The position numbers and the translations under genes are program-made. The notes beneath the pieces were generated by a model. The model was not told the DNA's origin. It ran no database searches and saw nothing but the letters and a program-made list of their open reading frames with translations. A stretch of DNA of 50,216 bases from Candidatus Poribacteria bacterium (GTDB lineage: Bacteria > Poribacteria > WGA-4E > PCPOR2b), in assembly GCA_021295755.1 (NCBI GenBank), contig JAGWBT010000102.1, positions 1 to 50,216 on the forward strand, given 5' to 3'. Positions 33,673 through 42,807 of the stretch are shown here, piece after piece. The number at the start of each line of letters is the position of its first letter. The stretch's first letter is position 1.

Positions 33673-34734
33673 TCACACCTCATAAACATACTTCAGGATT
33701 GCATCTTCGCTCGCAGACACTGTGATCGGCTCACCCCCGATTTCTCCTAGCGCGGTGTCCGGATCCTTCAAGCCATGTCCGGTCAGGCTGCAAACGATTG
33801 TTGAGCTCAGCTTGAAATATCCGCTCTGATTCAATTTGATGACGCCAGCAACGGAAGCTGCGGAAGCAGGTTCAACAAACAACCCCTCTAATTTTGCGAG
33901 CATCTGATAGGCTTGCAAGATTTCGTCATCCGACACGTAACCGATTAACCCTTTCGATTCGTCCCGCGCTTCCTCCGCAGTCCGCCAACTTGCAGGATTT
34001 CCTATCCTAATTGCACTCGCAACTGTCTGCGGTTCCTCAATAGCATGCCCTAAGACTATCGGTGCCGCTTGGGCCGCCTGAAAGCCAAGCATTTTGGGAA
34101 GACTCTCTGCCTTGCCGCAGTCGTAATACTCTTTATACCCCTTCCAGTATGCGGTAATATTCCCAGCATTACCAACAGGCATCGCTTGATAATCAGGCAC
34201 AAAGCCAAGATGGTCAATGACCTCAAAGGCACCTGTCTTCTGTCCTTCAATGCGATAGGGGTTAAGCGAATTTACCAGATGAATTGGGTGCTTTTCGGTA
34301 ACGTCTCGCACAAGCTGAAGCGCTTTGTCGAAATTTCCATCAACCGCAAGGACTTTTGCATCGTGCATCAACGCCTGTGCCAATTTCCCAAGGGCGATTT
34401 CCCCCTTCGGAACGAGTACAATACATTTCAGTTTCGCTTTGGCAGCGTAGGCAGCAGCAGACGCCGACGTGTTGCCAGTTGAGGCACACATTACTGCTTG
34501 AGCACCATCCTCAACGGATTTGGAGATAGCAACGGTCATGCCCCGATCTTTGAAGGAGCTCGTCGGATTTAGTCCTTCGCATTTCAGGTAGAGGCGCAGG
34601 TCGTTACCAATTGCCTCATTTAAGTTTGTCGCCTCAACGAGGGGGGTATTCCCTTCCTTGAGCGTAATAATTGGGGTTTCTAATGTAACCGGTAGATATG
34701 CACGGTAGTGATGAATGACACCGTTCCAGACCAT
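33673..34734 (-). CDS. thrC: Threonine synthase
   Basis: A 353-residue PLP enzyme (fold type II) that makes threonine from O-phosphohomoserine. The PLP lysine is in [20 protein letters not shown] (about residues 56-75), with the phosphate-binding [14 protein letters not shown] near 87. It also has [18 protein letters not shown] and [12 protein letters not shown]. It starts 14 bases after the hom stop; hom and thrC are one transcription unit. Confidence 0.93.
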   Translation of the reverse strand: MVWNGVIHHYRAYLPVTLETPIITLKEGNTPLVEATNLNEAIGNDLRLYLKCEGLNPTSSFKDRGMTVAISKSVEDGAQAVMCASTGNTSASAAAYAAKAKLKCIVLVPKGEIALGKLAQALMHDAKVLAVDGNFDKALQLVRDVTEKHPIHLVNSLNPYRIEGQKTGAFEVIDHLGFVPDYQAMPVGNAGNITAYWKGYKEYYDCGKAESLPKMLGFQAAQAAPIVLGHAIEEPQTVASAIRIGNPASWRTAEEARDESKGLIGYVSDDEILQAYQMLAKLEGLFVEPASAASVAGVIKLNQSGYFKLSSTIVCSLTGHGLKDPDTALGEIGGEPITVSASEDAILKYVYEV

Positions 34735-34748
34735 TCGCTGCGATTTCC

Positions 34749-36071
34749 TTAAAAGGCAACTTCCTCTTCAATGCGGATCAGTCGGCTTGTCCCCTTGACA
34801 ACACCAAGTGTATCAATCTCTCGAATTGCCATCTGCATGTTTTTCTCAACAGCCTTGTGCGTTACGATCACAATTGAGGCAGTATCATCAATTTCATGCC
34901 GTTCCTTCTGGATGACAGATGCGATGCTGATACGGTGTTCCCCAAGGATATTGCTAATCTGCGCTAACACCCCCGGCTGATCCAAGACAACGAGACGGAC
35001 GTAGTAACGGGTTTCAACATCATCAATGGGACAGAGGGCTATGTTGGCTTGTGATCCGGAAAGCCAACCGCGCGGGACTTGAGATCTCACCCTACCGCTA
35101 ATCGATTTTGCCGCATCGATAATATCCGCAACAACAGCGCTCGCTGTCGGCATTTCGCCGGCACCTTGTCCGTAGAACAGGGTTGGACCAACGGCATCGC
35201 CAATGACACAGACCGTATTGAATGCACCACCAACATTTGCGAGCATACTGCGCACGGGCACCAATGTCGGATGGACACGCGTTTCAACCCGGTCCTGATT
35301 CAGTTTCGCGATAGCAAGGAGTTTGATCACGTATCCGAGTTCACGAGCGTACTGAATCTCATTGGGCGTGATATGTGTGATACCTTCCGTGTAAACCCCA
35401 TCCATCGGCATGGCAAAGCCGTAAGCGAGAGAAGTGAGGAGGGTCAACTTATGTGCGGCATCAATCCCTTCAACATCAAATATCGGATCTGCCTCAGCAT
35501 ACCCTTTGGCTTGGGCATCTTTCAGCACTTCGTCAAAATCAACTTCGTTTTCGTGCATCTCCGTCAAGATGTAGTTGCAGGTGCCGTTGATGATACCGTA
35601 AATTGAATGGATACGGTTCGCAGCGAAACTCTCCCGTAGAGTTTTGATTATTGGGATGCCCCCTGCGGCGCTCGCCTCGAAATTCAGACTGACATTATGC
35701 TTATCAGCAAGTTGAAAGAGCTCAAATCCATGCGCTGCTAACAGCGCTTTGTTCGCTGTGACAACGTGCTTGCCATTGCGGATGGCTTGAGTGACCAAGG
35801 ACCGCGCTTCATCGGTCCCGCCCATTAACTCTACAACTATATCGATCTCAGGATTCTCGACAATCTCGGCGGGATTTGTCGTCAAACACTCCGCACCCAA
35901 TTCAACCCCGGGGCGAGATGCGGGTAGCGTCCGCTTCGCAATTTTGATTAAACGTAATTGGATTCCGGCGTTTTGTTCAATCAGATTATTCTGGTTGAGC
36001 AAAATCTTGGACACACCTGTGCCAACTGTGCCCCAACCAAGAAGCCCCACATTAATACTAGCGTTATCCAC
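34749..36071 (-). CDS. hom: Homoserine dehydrogenase
   Basis: A 440-residue NAD(P)-dependent enzyme making homoserine from aspartate semialdehyde. I start at GTG 36071, after GAGAGGT, because a longer frame to 36134 runs through the tRNA-Pro gene. The N-terminal Rossmann segment is [19 protein letters not shown]. The catalytic part has [29 protein letters not shown], and [17 protein letters not shown]. The C-terminal ACT domain starts at [18 protein letters not shown] and should bind threonine as feedback regulator. The gene lies just 21 bases after the tRNA on the same strand. Confidence 0.95.
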   Translation of the reverse strand: MDNASINVGLLGWGTVGTGVSKILLNQNNLIEQNAGIQLRLIKIAKRTLPASRPGVELGAECLTTNPAEIVENPEIDIVVELMGGTDEARSLVTQAIRNGKHVVTANKALLAAHGFELFQLADKHNVSLNFEASAAGGIPIIKTLRESFAANRIHSIYGIINGTCNYILTEMHENEVDFDEVLKDAQAKGYAEADPIFDVEGIDAAHKLTLLTSLAYGFAMPMDGVYTEGITHITPNEIQYARELGYVIKLLAIAKLNQDRVETRVHPTLVPVRSMLANVGGAFNTVCVIGDAVGPTLFYGQGAGEMPTASAVVADIIDAAKSISGRVRSQVPRGWLSGSQANIALCPIDDVETRYYVRLVVLDQPGVLAQISNILGEHRISIASVIQKERHEIDDTASIVIVTHKAVEKNMQMAIREIDTLGVVKGTSRLIRIEEEVAF

Positions 36072-36092
36072 TACGACCTCTCTACACAAAAA

Positions 36093-36166
36093 TCGGGGCG
36101 ACTGGATTTGAACCAGCGACCTCTTGAACCCCATTCAAGCGCGCTTCCGGGCTGCGCTACGCCCCG
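36093..36166 (-). tRNA. tRNA-Pro (anticodon GGG)
   Basis: A 74-nt cloverleaf read on the minus strand. Acceptor CGGGGCG pairs with CGCCCCG. The D-arm is GCGC/GCGC around AGCCCGGAA. The anticodon stem is CTTGA/TCAAG with loop ATGGGGT, giving GGG at positions 34-36. The T-arm is GCTGG-TTCAAAT-CCAGT, with discriminator A. CCA is not encoded; TTTTTGTG follows. It is the first element upstream of hom. Confidence 0.95.
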
Positions 36167-36204
36167 ACCATTATTCGTTCAGATGCAATACGGCTAAATG
36201 TTAG

Positions 36205-36560
36205 CACTGACCACTCCCAAGCATAAATACTTGGGATTCTTTCGACAGACTGACTCCCATTAGGGACGCTGTATTCCTGCTTCGGCGGGACACGCTCTGA
36301 AAGGTAGAGTCTTACCGTCTCTCCACGGGCGTTTAGACTCTCTGCGTGTCCCGCAGCGAGTATTGATTTAAGGGCTTGGTTATCGCCCAATACGCCTTTT
36401 ACTCTCCATGCTATAGGAGTGTGGGAGACACCACTTAGCAGTGGCGATAGCATTCTCCCACAAGGCGATGTATCAAATATACCATATTTTGATTGAGAAA
36501 AGCAAACAAAATTAAAGGGGTTGGCCCCAACGCTAAAGCATTGGGCTTGCTACCATTTAG
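36205..36560 (-). mobile_element. IS605-derived miniature element or solo right-end RNA remnant
   Basis: Read on the minus strand this stretch begins with a left-end-like hairpin (CCCAATGCTTTAGCGTTGGG, 36545-36526). Next comes an AT-rich part, then a GTGGGAG...CTCCCAC stem with inner CCACT/AGTGG (36461-36421). After that it carries a sequence that translates as AAGHAESLNARGETVRL (36357-36307), resembling the C-terminal tail of IS605 TnpB proteins, and VPNGSQSVERIP. It ends with the right-end hairpin TCCCAAG-CATAAATA-CTTGGGA (36236-36215). The tnpB body is missing. A 99-codon frame covers part of it but has no protein character besides that tail. It lies next to the tRNA-Pro gene. Confidence 0.6.
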
Positions 36561-36734
36561 CAGTCAAGAAAAAAATTAAGAGAAGGTTCATGTAAAAAGC
36601 AGGTGCAAAGGTATTAAAGCATCCGCGAATTAACGCGAATCTTCGCAAATAACAAAGACGCTCATATCAAAAGTAAAGTGCAGAGAACGAATATATGAGC
36701 GTAAGAGAAAGGGGCAAATGAAAAGGTGATTCCG
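36561..36734. other. Spacer with degenerate GGCTCATG element
   Basis: GGTTCATGTAAAAAGCAGGTGCAAAGG (from about 36588) and AAAGTGCAGAGAACGAATATATGAGC (ending about 36698) look like worn ends of the GGCTCATG family. No gene seen. Confidence 0.45.
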
Positions 36735-37526
36735 TCATACCAAAGTGGCGAACCAATCCCGCACCCGTACTTTATCCGCATCGTTGCCAAAACCGAGACT
36801 GAACCAGCCGGAATAGCCGTCCGCTTTCAACCGTGCAAACAGCGCGTCAAAGTCAATAGTGCCCTCACCGGGGACGAGATGGACCTCATAATCGCCGGTG
36901 TTGTCATTGAGGCGCACTTGACCAATATTCTCTACGCCAAACGCATCAAGGAACCCCTCCCAGCCTTCGGGCACAAGATGGCCGTGGGCGACATTGAATG
37001 CCCACTGAAAGTGTGGCGATTGAATCGCATCAAAGAACCAGTGCGTCTCTTCGACGTTGTGCGGGATGTAGTGGATTTCGGCATAGTCGGGTTCTTTGTT
37101 GTGGTTCTCGAAGAAGATGGGGACGTCTACTCGTTCTGCTCTGTCTACCAATCGCTTCATCCGTTCAACCGCCACTTCCCGTCGTTGTGGGACATCACCA
37201 AAATGATACCCTCCATGTCCCACAAGCCAACCGCAGCCGAGTCGGGCAGCCAAGTCGAGATTAGAGAACAGGTATTCGTCCACCGCTTCCGCCATGATCG
37301 GTACATACTCGGCGTTATTTATAGCGGACGATGGATGGATGCCAATGGCAATATCATGCCGTTCGCAGAGGTCTCGCACTCCCCGAACACGCGCGGCGTC
37401 GAATGAGGTAATGTCATTCGGGGGTAGGTCTGCTTGAAAATCAATGTACCGAAAACCATTTTCGGATGCCCAGCGAATCAAGTCCTCAATCGGTTGACCT
37501 GAAACATCAAAGCCGAAACGATTCAT
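36735..37526 (-). CDS. Sugar phosphate isomerase/epimerase-like TIM-barrel protein
   Basis: A 263-residue member of the AP endonuclease 2-like TIM-barrel superfamily, which covers xylose isomerase-like, inosose dehydratase and hydroxypyruvate isomerase types. Segments that fit metal ligands and strands: FGFDVSGQPIEDLIRWASEN, IAIGIHPSSAINN, WLVGHGGYHFGDV, IFFENHNKEPD, WAFNVAHGHLVPEG, and HLVPGEGTIDFDALFARL. The start at ATG 37526 follows AGGAGGATATAC. It lies upstream of two enolase-superfamily genes, suggesting sugar-acid or polyol metabolism. The substrate is unknown. Confidence 0.8.
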   Translation of the reverse strand: MNRFGFDVSGQPIEDLIRWASENGFRYIDFQADLPPNDITSFDAARVRGVRDLCERHDIAIGIHPSSAINNAEYVPIMAEAVDEYLFSNLDLAARLGCGWLVGHGGYHFGDVPQRREVAVERMKRLVDRAERVDVPIFFENHNKEPDYAEIHYIPHNVEETHWFFDAIQSPHFQWAFNVAHGHLVPEGWEGFLDAFGVENIGQVRLNDNTGDYEVHLVPGEGTIDFDALFARLKADGYSGWFSLGFGNDADKVRVRDWFATLV

Positions 37527-37554
37527 CGTGTATATCCTCCTCTACAGTATTAGG

Positions 37555-37721
37555 GCGTAGGTTGCTATTTGTTGTTCCGGTGCCCGTCTGAATGTGCAAC
37601 GTAAAACGTGATGCGTAAAACGTGAAAACTGCTAGTTCATTGATTCATTAATGAACTAGTAGCAAGGAACAGCGATCGTTGTTCCCTACGGCTTCTGTTG
37701 CACCATTTCTTAACATGAGCC
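37555..37721. repeat. Composite spacer: ACGTAAAACGTG block plus reverse half GGCTCATG element
   Basis: From 37555 the sequence matches the 29045-29150 block in order (GTTGCT..TTGTTGTT, CTGAATG, CGTGATGCGTAAAACGTG, GTTCATT). It adds a CTAGTTCATT...AATGAACTAG palindrome. The half element is at 37689-37721: CGGCTTCTGTTGCACCATTT, then CTTAACATGAGCC. Two families are fused. Confidence 0.65.
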
Positions 37722-37791
37722 AAAAAGCGTTATTTCCCTCATGTCTACTAGGTTTCAATCCGATATCGCTCAATCGCTTCCTCATCAAGTT

Positions 37792-38805
37792 CTATTCCCA
37801 ATCCCGGACCGTGTACAGCGCGTCTCCTTTGACCAGCTTGTTCAAAGGAGACCAAGCCTCCTCAGGGCGGATTGGCGGGGTTGTATAGACTAACTCTTGC
37901 ATCCGGCATGTGCGGATGGTCGCAGCAACTTGCAGTGAATAGATTAGATCCATGCCGTGTGAGCCGTGAAAGATACATTCCATGCCGAACAACTCAGACA
38001 TACTTGCCACCTTTTTTAGTGTGGTAATCAGATTGGCACAATGGGGTTGCACAATATCAAAGGCTTCGCCCTGAACATACCCGCGATACACTTCTTCTGG
38101 TTGATGCTCTCCACCGGTGATGGCGATATCCGTTTCTGCTCGCAGCCGCGCGTGGAGGTGTATGTCGCCGCGAGTGAACGGTTCTTCCAACCAAGTGGTA
38201 TCAACTTCTTCCAATGCTCTGGCCGCACGAAGGGCGGTATCGTAATCCCAAGTGGAACCTGAGTATTGCCCTGTTCTGTCTACCATCACTTCCATTTTAT
38301 CGGGTCCGCCAATCCGTTCACGGATTAACCGGATTGCTTCGACATCCTCCATCAGATCCGGTCGGAAGATGCGAATTTTGACAGCTTTCCACCCCTGTTC
38401 TGAATATCGTAATACATCTTCAGCCTGTTGTTGTGGCGTTACGTCGGTCTGATCCGCTGCCCCGGGCCACACACAGGTGAGGTATAGAGGAATCTCATCG
38501 CGATAGGAGCCCATTAGCTTGTGCAGGGGGAGACCTGCGGCTTTACCTACGATGTCCCACAACGCATTTTCTGCGCCAAACCACTTATTCAAACCGGCTT
38601 CGAGGTGTTGTTCAATCTGAAACGGATCCTCGCCCACCAAGAGCTGGCTGACAGCATCGACATCCACCGCCTCGAATCCGTAACCTATGATCCCTTCATC
38701 GGTATGGATTCGCGTAATCGCCGAAGAATTGTAGTATCTCTTCTGCCGTTCCTCCTCAGATATCGGGACTGCAACACGAAAGCTTTCAACAGAAGTGATT
38801 TTCAT
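37792..38805 (-). CDS. Mandelate racemase/muconate lactonizing enzyme family protein, C-terminus frameshifted
   Basis: A 337-residue enolase-superfamily enzyme. I start at ATG 38805 (MKITSVESFRVAVPI) after GAGGAGAGATACGTT. The barrel includes KAVKIRIFRPDLMEDVEAIRL with the K-x-K type region, VMVDRTGQYSGSTWDYD with the metal ligand Asp, WLEEPFTRGD, ITGGEHQPEEVYRG, and FDIVQPHCANL. The frame ends ALYTVRDWE at a TAG (37792). One base over, the sequence continues GPGLGIELDEEAIERYRIET to a TAG at 37748, the normal MLE C-terminal strand. So a one-base deletion seems to have shortened it by about 20 residues. It probably dehydrates or epimerises an acid sugar. Confidence 0.85.
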   Translation of the reverse strand: MKITSVESFRVAVPISEEERQKRYYNSSAITRIHTDEGIIGYGFEAVDVDAVSQLLVGEDPFQIEQHLEAGLNKWFGAENALWDIVGKAAGLPLHKLMGSYRDEIPLYLTCVWPGAADQTDVTPQQQAEDVLRYSEQGWKAVKIRIFRPDLMEDVEAIRLIRERIGGPDKMEVMVDRTGQYSGSTWDYDTALRAARALEEVDTTWLEEPFTRGDIHLHARLRAETDIAITGGEHQPEEVYRGYVQGEAFDIVQPHCANLITTLKKVASMSELFGMECIFHGSHGMDLIYSLQVAATIRTCRMQELVYTTPPIRPEEAWSPLNKLVKGDALYTVRDWE

Positions 38806-38921
38806 AACGTATCTCTCCTCATAGCAAATCAATCAGAATTCTGCTACATCTGATACCGCAAGTTTCCACCCATCGCTCTGCTAGGGCAAATAATGAAAGC
38901 GAGAACCAAGATAAAACTCTG

Positions 38922-39000
38922 TTATACACATCGCGCTCCTCTGGAGCGCAGGGATTGAATATATCGCCCTACTATAGACATATTGCTCCTCTGGAGCAAA
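38922..39000 (+). repeat. Palindrome doublet with 50-base period
   Basis: Units TTATACACATCGCGCTCCTC + TGGAGC (from 38922) and CTATAGACATATTGCTCCTC + TGGAGC (from 38972) are exactly 50 bases apart. This matches the doublet at 18821-18900 in period and layout. Each has a GCTCC-TCT-GGAGC hairpin, in place of GCCCC-GCT-GGGGC. Confidence 0.7.
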
Positions 39001-39048
39001 AGGCAGACCTCTTCAGATTTAACAGCAAACCGATGGAGGCTCGATAGC

Positions 39049-39200
39049 TAGGGCGTGTTGACATTTTACTGTCATGAATTTGGAAAACATTATAATGATC
39101 GGACAATCTGTATAAGCAGCATGTCGATTTTGGAAAATCGACCTACAATAGGGCTTGGATATGTCTATCCAAGCCGAGCGGATTTGACAAATAGCAACTT
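39049..39200. repeat. Shared spacer block with GTCGATTTTGGAAAATCGAC
   Basis: AGGGCGTGTTGACATT (39050) and the 25-base word ending CTACA (39123-39147) match the 14680-14847 region; the 25-base word is identical. Their spacing differs (about 143 bases there, 73 here), so this is a loose mosaic. No gene in the block beyond the read-through end of the enolase gene (see 39306). Confidence 0.6.
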
Positions 39201-39305
39201 GGACTCTAATAATCTGCGACTGAGCCATCCTTCAATCGACTGTCGGGCCAAGTGAACCTACGCTCCGCGTCTTTTCCGGTCTCAATTACCGACGCCTCAT
39301 CAACC

Positions 39306-40283
39306 TCAACGCCCAAACCGGGACCTTCTGGCAGCGACACGTAGCCTTCCGCTCTCTGGCAAGACACCCTTGTAGCCCTCGTGAATCAAGAAAAATGGGA
39401 CGGCCGCTGCCACATGTAGGCTGGCGGTCAAGCCGAGATGGGACATTGTGCAGTGCGGTGCAATCGGGACGTGATGGGATTCTGCGAGGGCTGCGACCTT
39501 CTTCATCTGACTGATGCCGCCGCCGTGCCCGCAGTCCGGCTGAAGGATGTCAATCACCTGCGCTTCGAGGATTTCACGCACCTCCCAGATAGTCCGATCG
39601 CGTTCTCCTGTTGCGAGGGGAACGGGGACCGATTCGCGGATCTTACGCATCACTTCAATGTTGCCGGGCACCCACGCTTCTTCCAAGAAGAGCAGGTCAT
39701 CGGCTTTTAGATAGCTTGCAAATTGTTTGACGATAGGGGGTGGCAGACAACTATGGGCATCGAACATCACAGCGCCATCGGGTCCAACCTGTTCACGCGC
39801 GTCTCGTACTTTCTGAACCAGATCTTCGATCTCCGCAGGCGTCCCAGCGAACGGTTTGGAACCCCCGGGACCTGTTTTAATTGCTTTGGGACTTGGGTAC
39901 ATCCAGACTTTGTCGCGGCAGGGACCACCGAGTAAGCGGTAGACGGGAACATTCCAAAGTTTGCCGGCGATGTCCCACAACGCCATATCAATTGCGGAGA
40001 TGGTATGCACCATCAATCCGCCACCGCGGATGTTGCGGTGGGCGCGAAACAGTCGTTGCCAGTGATGCTCAATACGAGTTGGGTTTTCACCGATGATGAG
40101 TTCCGAGAGCGATTCTGCGAGGCGGCAGGTAACATTGTTCTCCATGTTGTTAATTTCGCCCCAACCGGTGACTCCCATATTGGTCTCGATTTTGACATAG
40201 GCTTTGACGCCCATGGGGAAGGCGTGTAGCGCGGTAATTCTGATTTGAGATCCACTATCTTCAATTTTTGGTTGATCTGACAT
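39306..40283 (-). CDS. Mandelate racemase/galactonate dehydratase-like protein, C-terminus frameshifted
   Basis: A 325-residue enolase-superfamily enzyme. I start at ATG 40283 (MSDQPKIEDSGS), after AAGGAG. The N-terminal capping domain has VTGWGEINNMENN, and the barrel includes AVMFDAHSCLPPPIVKQFAS with an Asp ligand, LLFLEEAWVPGN, PLATGERDRTIWEVREI, and ILQPDCGHGGGISQMKK. The acid-sugar dehydratase-type segment VPIAPHCTMSHLGL holds the catalytic His. The frame ends in RRSRFGR at 39306. One base over it reads EGPGLGVEVDEASVIETGKD, then ERRFTWPDSRLKDGSVADY to a TAG at 39206. An extra G after GAGAGC would explain it. Confidence 0.85.
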   Translation of the reverse strand: MSDQPKIEDSGSQIRITALHAFPMGVKAYVKIETNMGVTGWGEINNMENNVTCRLAESLSELIIGENPTRIEHHWQRLFRAHRNIRGGGLMVHTISAIDMALWDIAGKLWNVPVYRLLGGPCRDKVWMYPSPKAIKTGPGGSKPFAGTPAEIEDLVQKVRDAREQVGPDGAVMFDAHSCLPPPIVKQFASYLKADDLLFLEEAWVPGNIEVMRKIRESVPVPLATGERDRTIWEVREILEAQVIDILQPDCGHGGGISQMKKVAALAESHHVPIAPHCTMSHLGLTASLHVAAAVPFFLIHEGYKGVLPESGRLRVAARRSRFGR

Positions 40284-40397
40284 AAAGAAACTCCTTAACT
40301 CTGAATGATTAGATTGGAGGTTGTTGACCGAATAACATAATAGCATATCCGCCCCAAAAGGAGAACACAAAAAGATATGATGTATAATGCTTTTCTG

Positions 40398-40426
40398 TTG
40401 ACGCCCTCAACAAATTGTGATATAAG
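40398..40426 (+). promoter_or_regulatory. Sigma-70-type promoter of the DUF3604-PhyH-sox region
   Basis: TTGACG (40398-40403), 17 bases, TATAAG (40421-40426). It lies 60 bases upstream of the DUF3604 gene start, which is preceded by GATAAGGAG. Confidence 0.65.
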
Positions 40427-40485
40427 AATGGTGTCCCCCTACCTAATTGAGATTCCTAGCAGCGAGGGTTGATAAGGAGTAATTA

Positions 40486-42738
40486 ATGGCTGAAGAACAA
40501 GCGGCGGTCCTCGTCGATGACAGTAATCCGGTATTCACAATGAATGCCTCGGAGCAATTGAATATGTCTAATGCAGACATTCATCAATTGTATGGTGAAG
40601 TGCGTCTTGAGCCACGAGATAAGGTGGTGGCAGGTAGTTACAGGACATGGACGCTGACTTATACCGCAGGCAAAAAGGGGATAGCACCGGGTGGGCGGAT
40701 AAGGATTTACACTGATTCGGATTCGGATCGGGGGACGCCACAGATGGACGATTCGGCAGGCGCAGATTACCTGACGATAGAAGCACCGCAAGCCGCGCGG
40801 ATAGGTGTGCTAGTACAGAGCGTGCTTTCGGTAACGTTGGTAGTGAACGGTCGAGCACTTCAACCGGGAGAGCAGGTGGCCGTGACCTATGGCGATCGGA
40901 GCGAGGGCGGGCCGGGCTTCCGGTCACAGACGTTTCAGGAGGCACGACACTATTTCTGGGTAGATGTGGATACCGCCGGTGATGGAAACATCGTGACGTT
41001 GCCTGAGCCGCCGTACTTGATTATCGTGGGTGGAACAGCGGAAAAACTGGTAGTGACCGGACCGTCAATGGTCCTCGCAGGAGAGCAGTTCCAGATCCAA
41101 ATCAGGGCAGAGGACGCATGGGGAAATCCTGCCTCGGCATACCGGGGGACGGTAGCGATTCAGTCCGGGAATGTGAGGGTGCCAACGGAGCGACTAGCGT
41201 TTGGCGCAGCAGATAAGGGGGTACAGTGGATTGAAGGGTGCACCGTTACACAAACGGGAATTCACCGACTGACAGTGGTCGATGAAAAAGCCGGGTTGAC
41301 CGCCCAGAGTAATCCAACGTTGTGCCAAGAAACCAAGCCTTGCCACAATCTTTACTGGGGTGATTCTCACGGCGGGCAGATAGCGATGGCAGAGAAGATT
41401 CCAGACTTCTTCCAGTACGCCCGGGACGTCGCTGCAATCCATTTCGCAGGCTATCAGCGGAACGATCATGTGCTGTCCAAGCGGGACTGGGCGTTACAAC
41501 AGGCGGCAGAACGTGTCTACGATCAACCCGGACGGTTTGTGGCTTTGCCCGGTTACGAGTGGTCAGCCAATACGAGCCGGGGTGGGCATCACAACGTGTA
41601 TTTCCGGCGACATGACCAATCCATTCGGCGCTCCGACCACACAGGGCTGGAAGACAAATCGGACGCTGACACGGATCTGTATCATATCCAAGATGTCTAC
41701 GAAGCTTTCCGAAATTCGGATGCAGTGATTACCGCTCACGTTGGTGGTGAACACTCGGATTTGACCTACCATGATCCTGCATTGGAGCCAGCAGTGGAGG
41801 TCACGTCCGACCATGGGACGTTCGAGTGGAACAAGATGGGCTTTTTTGGCGGCAGCGATAGTCACAATGGCCGCCCCGGAAACGACACACCGGGCTTTCA
41901 GCACCGGCGCTACGCCAAAGCCGGGTTGGCAGCTGTATATGCGCCCGAATTGACGATTTCGGAGGTACTTTCGGCGTATAAAGATAGACGCATCTACGCA
42001 ACAACGGGAGCCCGGATTTTGATGCACACCGAAGCGGCAGGACACTCAATGGGAGCAGAATTCACTACATCGGAAAAACCGCAGATTTCCGCGTTCATCG
42101 CTGGCACGGCACCGTTTGAATCGGTAGAACTATTTCGGGGACTAGAACCCATTTACAGTCACCCCGCGGATTACAGTGTAGACAGCAACCGTGTACGTAT
42201 TCTCTGGGAAGGTGCCAGTCGCAAAAGTAGTTATTCAGGGGTAATCTGGGAAGGGAAATTGAGGATCGCTGGTCGCCGCGTTGCAAACGTAGACAAGATT
42301 CGGTTCGACAGTCCACGCTCCCGGGTGTTCGACGTGGAAGATTATGGCTTGCGCTGGTATTCGGTGACCTGTGATCTGACTGGAGAAAATGATGGAGAAC
42401 TAGAGTTGGTGGTAAATACCTCAGTGATTGCAGGACCGCTCTACGGGGGAAGTGGAATCAGTGCGCCTAGGCGGATGTCCTACGCCCCGGCGGAGAAAGT
42501 GGGGGTCAATATCAACTTGACTGAACTGAAGAAAGGTCCTGTGACGCTGGAAATCGGCGGGTTAAATCGGCGGGTGACAGTATCATTGGCTCCCACGCCA
42601 CAGGAGGCTGGCGAGGCTAAATTTTCATTTGCCGACCCATCGCCAAACCCCGGCATCAATCCTTACTGGGTACGGGTCGTCCAGACGGACATGGAGATGG
42701 CGTGGAGCAGCCCGATTTACGTGGACTATGTAGCGTGA
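40486..42738 (+). CDS. DUF3604 family protein (PHP-like)
   Basis: A 750-residue protein. Residues 1-270 are beta-rich (LEPRDKVVAGSYRTWTLTYT; an Ig-like AEDAWGNPASAYRGTVAI segment). Residues from about 285 form the DUF3604 core with PHP-like metal-binding residues: HNLYWGDSHGGQI, ALPGYEWSANTSRGGHHNVYF, ITAHVGGEHSDL, GFFGGSDSHNGRPGND, and RRIYATTGARILM. A C-terminal beta region follows. No signal peptide is visible. DUF3604 proteins are thought to be metal-dependent hydrolases of unknown substrate and are frequent in marine bacteria. It is separated from PhyH by 69 bases and ends in TGA. Confidence 0.85.
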   Translation: MAEEQAAVLVDDSNPVFTMNASEQLNMSNADIHQLYGEVRLEPRDKVVAGSYRTWTLTYTAGKKGIAPGGRIRIYTDSDSDRGTPQMDDSAGADYLTIEAPQAARIGVLVQSVLSVTLVVNGRALQPGEQVAVTYGDRSEGGPGFRSQTFQEARHYFWVDVDTAGDGNIVTLPEPPYLIIVGGTAEKLVVTGPSMVLAGEQFQIQIRAEDAWGNPASAYRGTVAIQSGNVRVPTERLAFGAADKGVQWIEGCTVTQTGIHRLTVVDEKAGLTAQSNPTLCQETKPCHNLYWGDSHGGQIAMAEKIPDFFQYARDVAAIHFAGYQRNDHVLSKRDWALQQAAERVYDQPGRFVALPGYEWSANTSRGGHHNVYFRRHDQSIRRSDHTGLEDKSDADTDLYHIQDVYEAFRNSDAVITAHVGGEHSDLTYHDPALEPAVEVTSDHGTFEWNKMGFFGGSDSHNGRPGNDTPGFQHRRYAKAGLAAVYAPELTISEVLSAYKDRRIYATTGARILMHTEAAGHSMGAEFTTSEKPQISAFIAGTAPFESVELFRGLEPIYSHPADYSVDSNRVRILWEGASRKSSYSGVIWEGKLRIAGRRVANVDKIRFDSPRSRVFDVEDYGLRWYSVTCDLTGENDGELELVVNTSVIAGPLYGGSGISAPRRMSYAPAEKVGVNINLTELKKGPVTLEIGGLNRRVTVSLAPTPQEAGEAKFSFADPSPNPGINPYWVRVVQTDMEMAWSSPIYVDYVA

Positions 42739-42807
42739 TAGCCAAACCCAGCGAGCGCAAACGAGACACAGATTCCCCATACTATTCGCATCGAACAGGA
42801 GGTTGTA

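Noticed and set aside
36072-36134. Longer N-terminus for homoserine dehydrogenase
   Set aside because: The extension is the translation of the tRNA-Pro gene; GTG 36071 has a good ribosome binding site.
36157-36453. A protein-coding gene on the minus strand beside tRNA-Pro
   Set aside because: It overlaps the tRNA 5' part and has only a short TnpB-tail similarity and no start context. The hairpins and tail fit a mobile-element remnant better.
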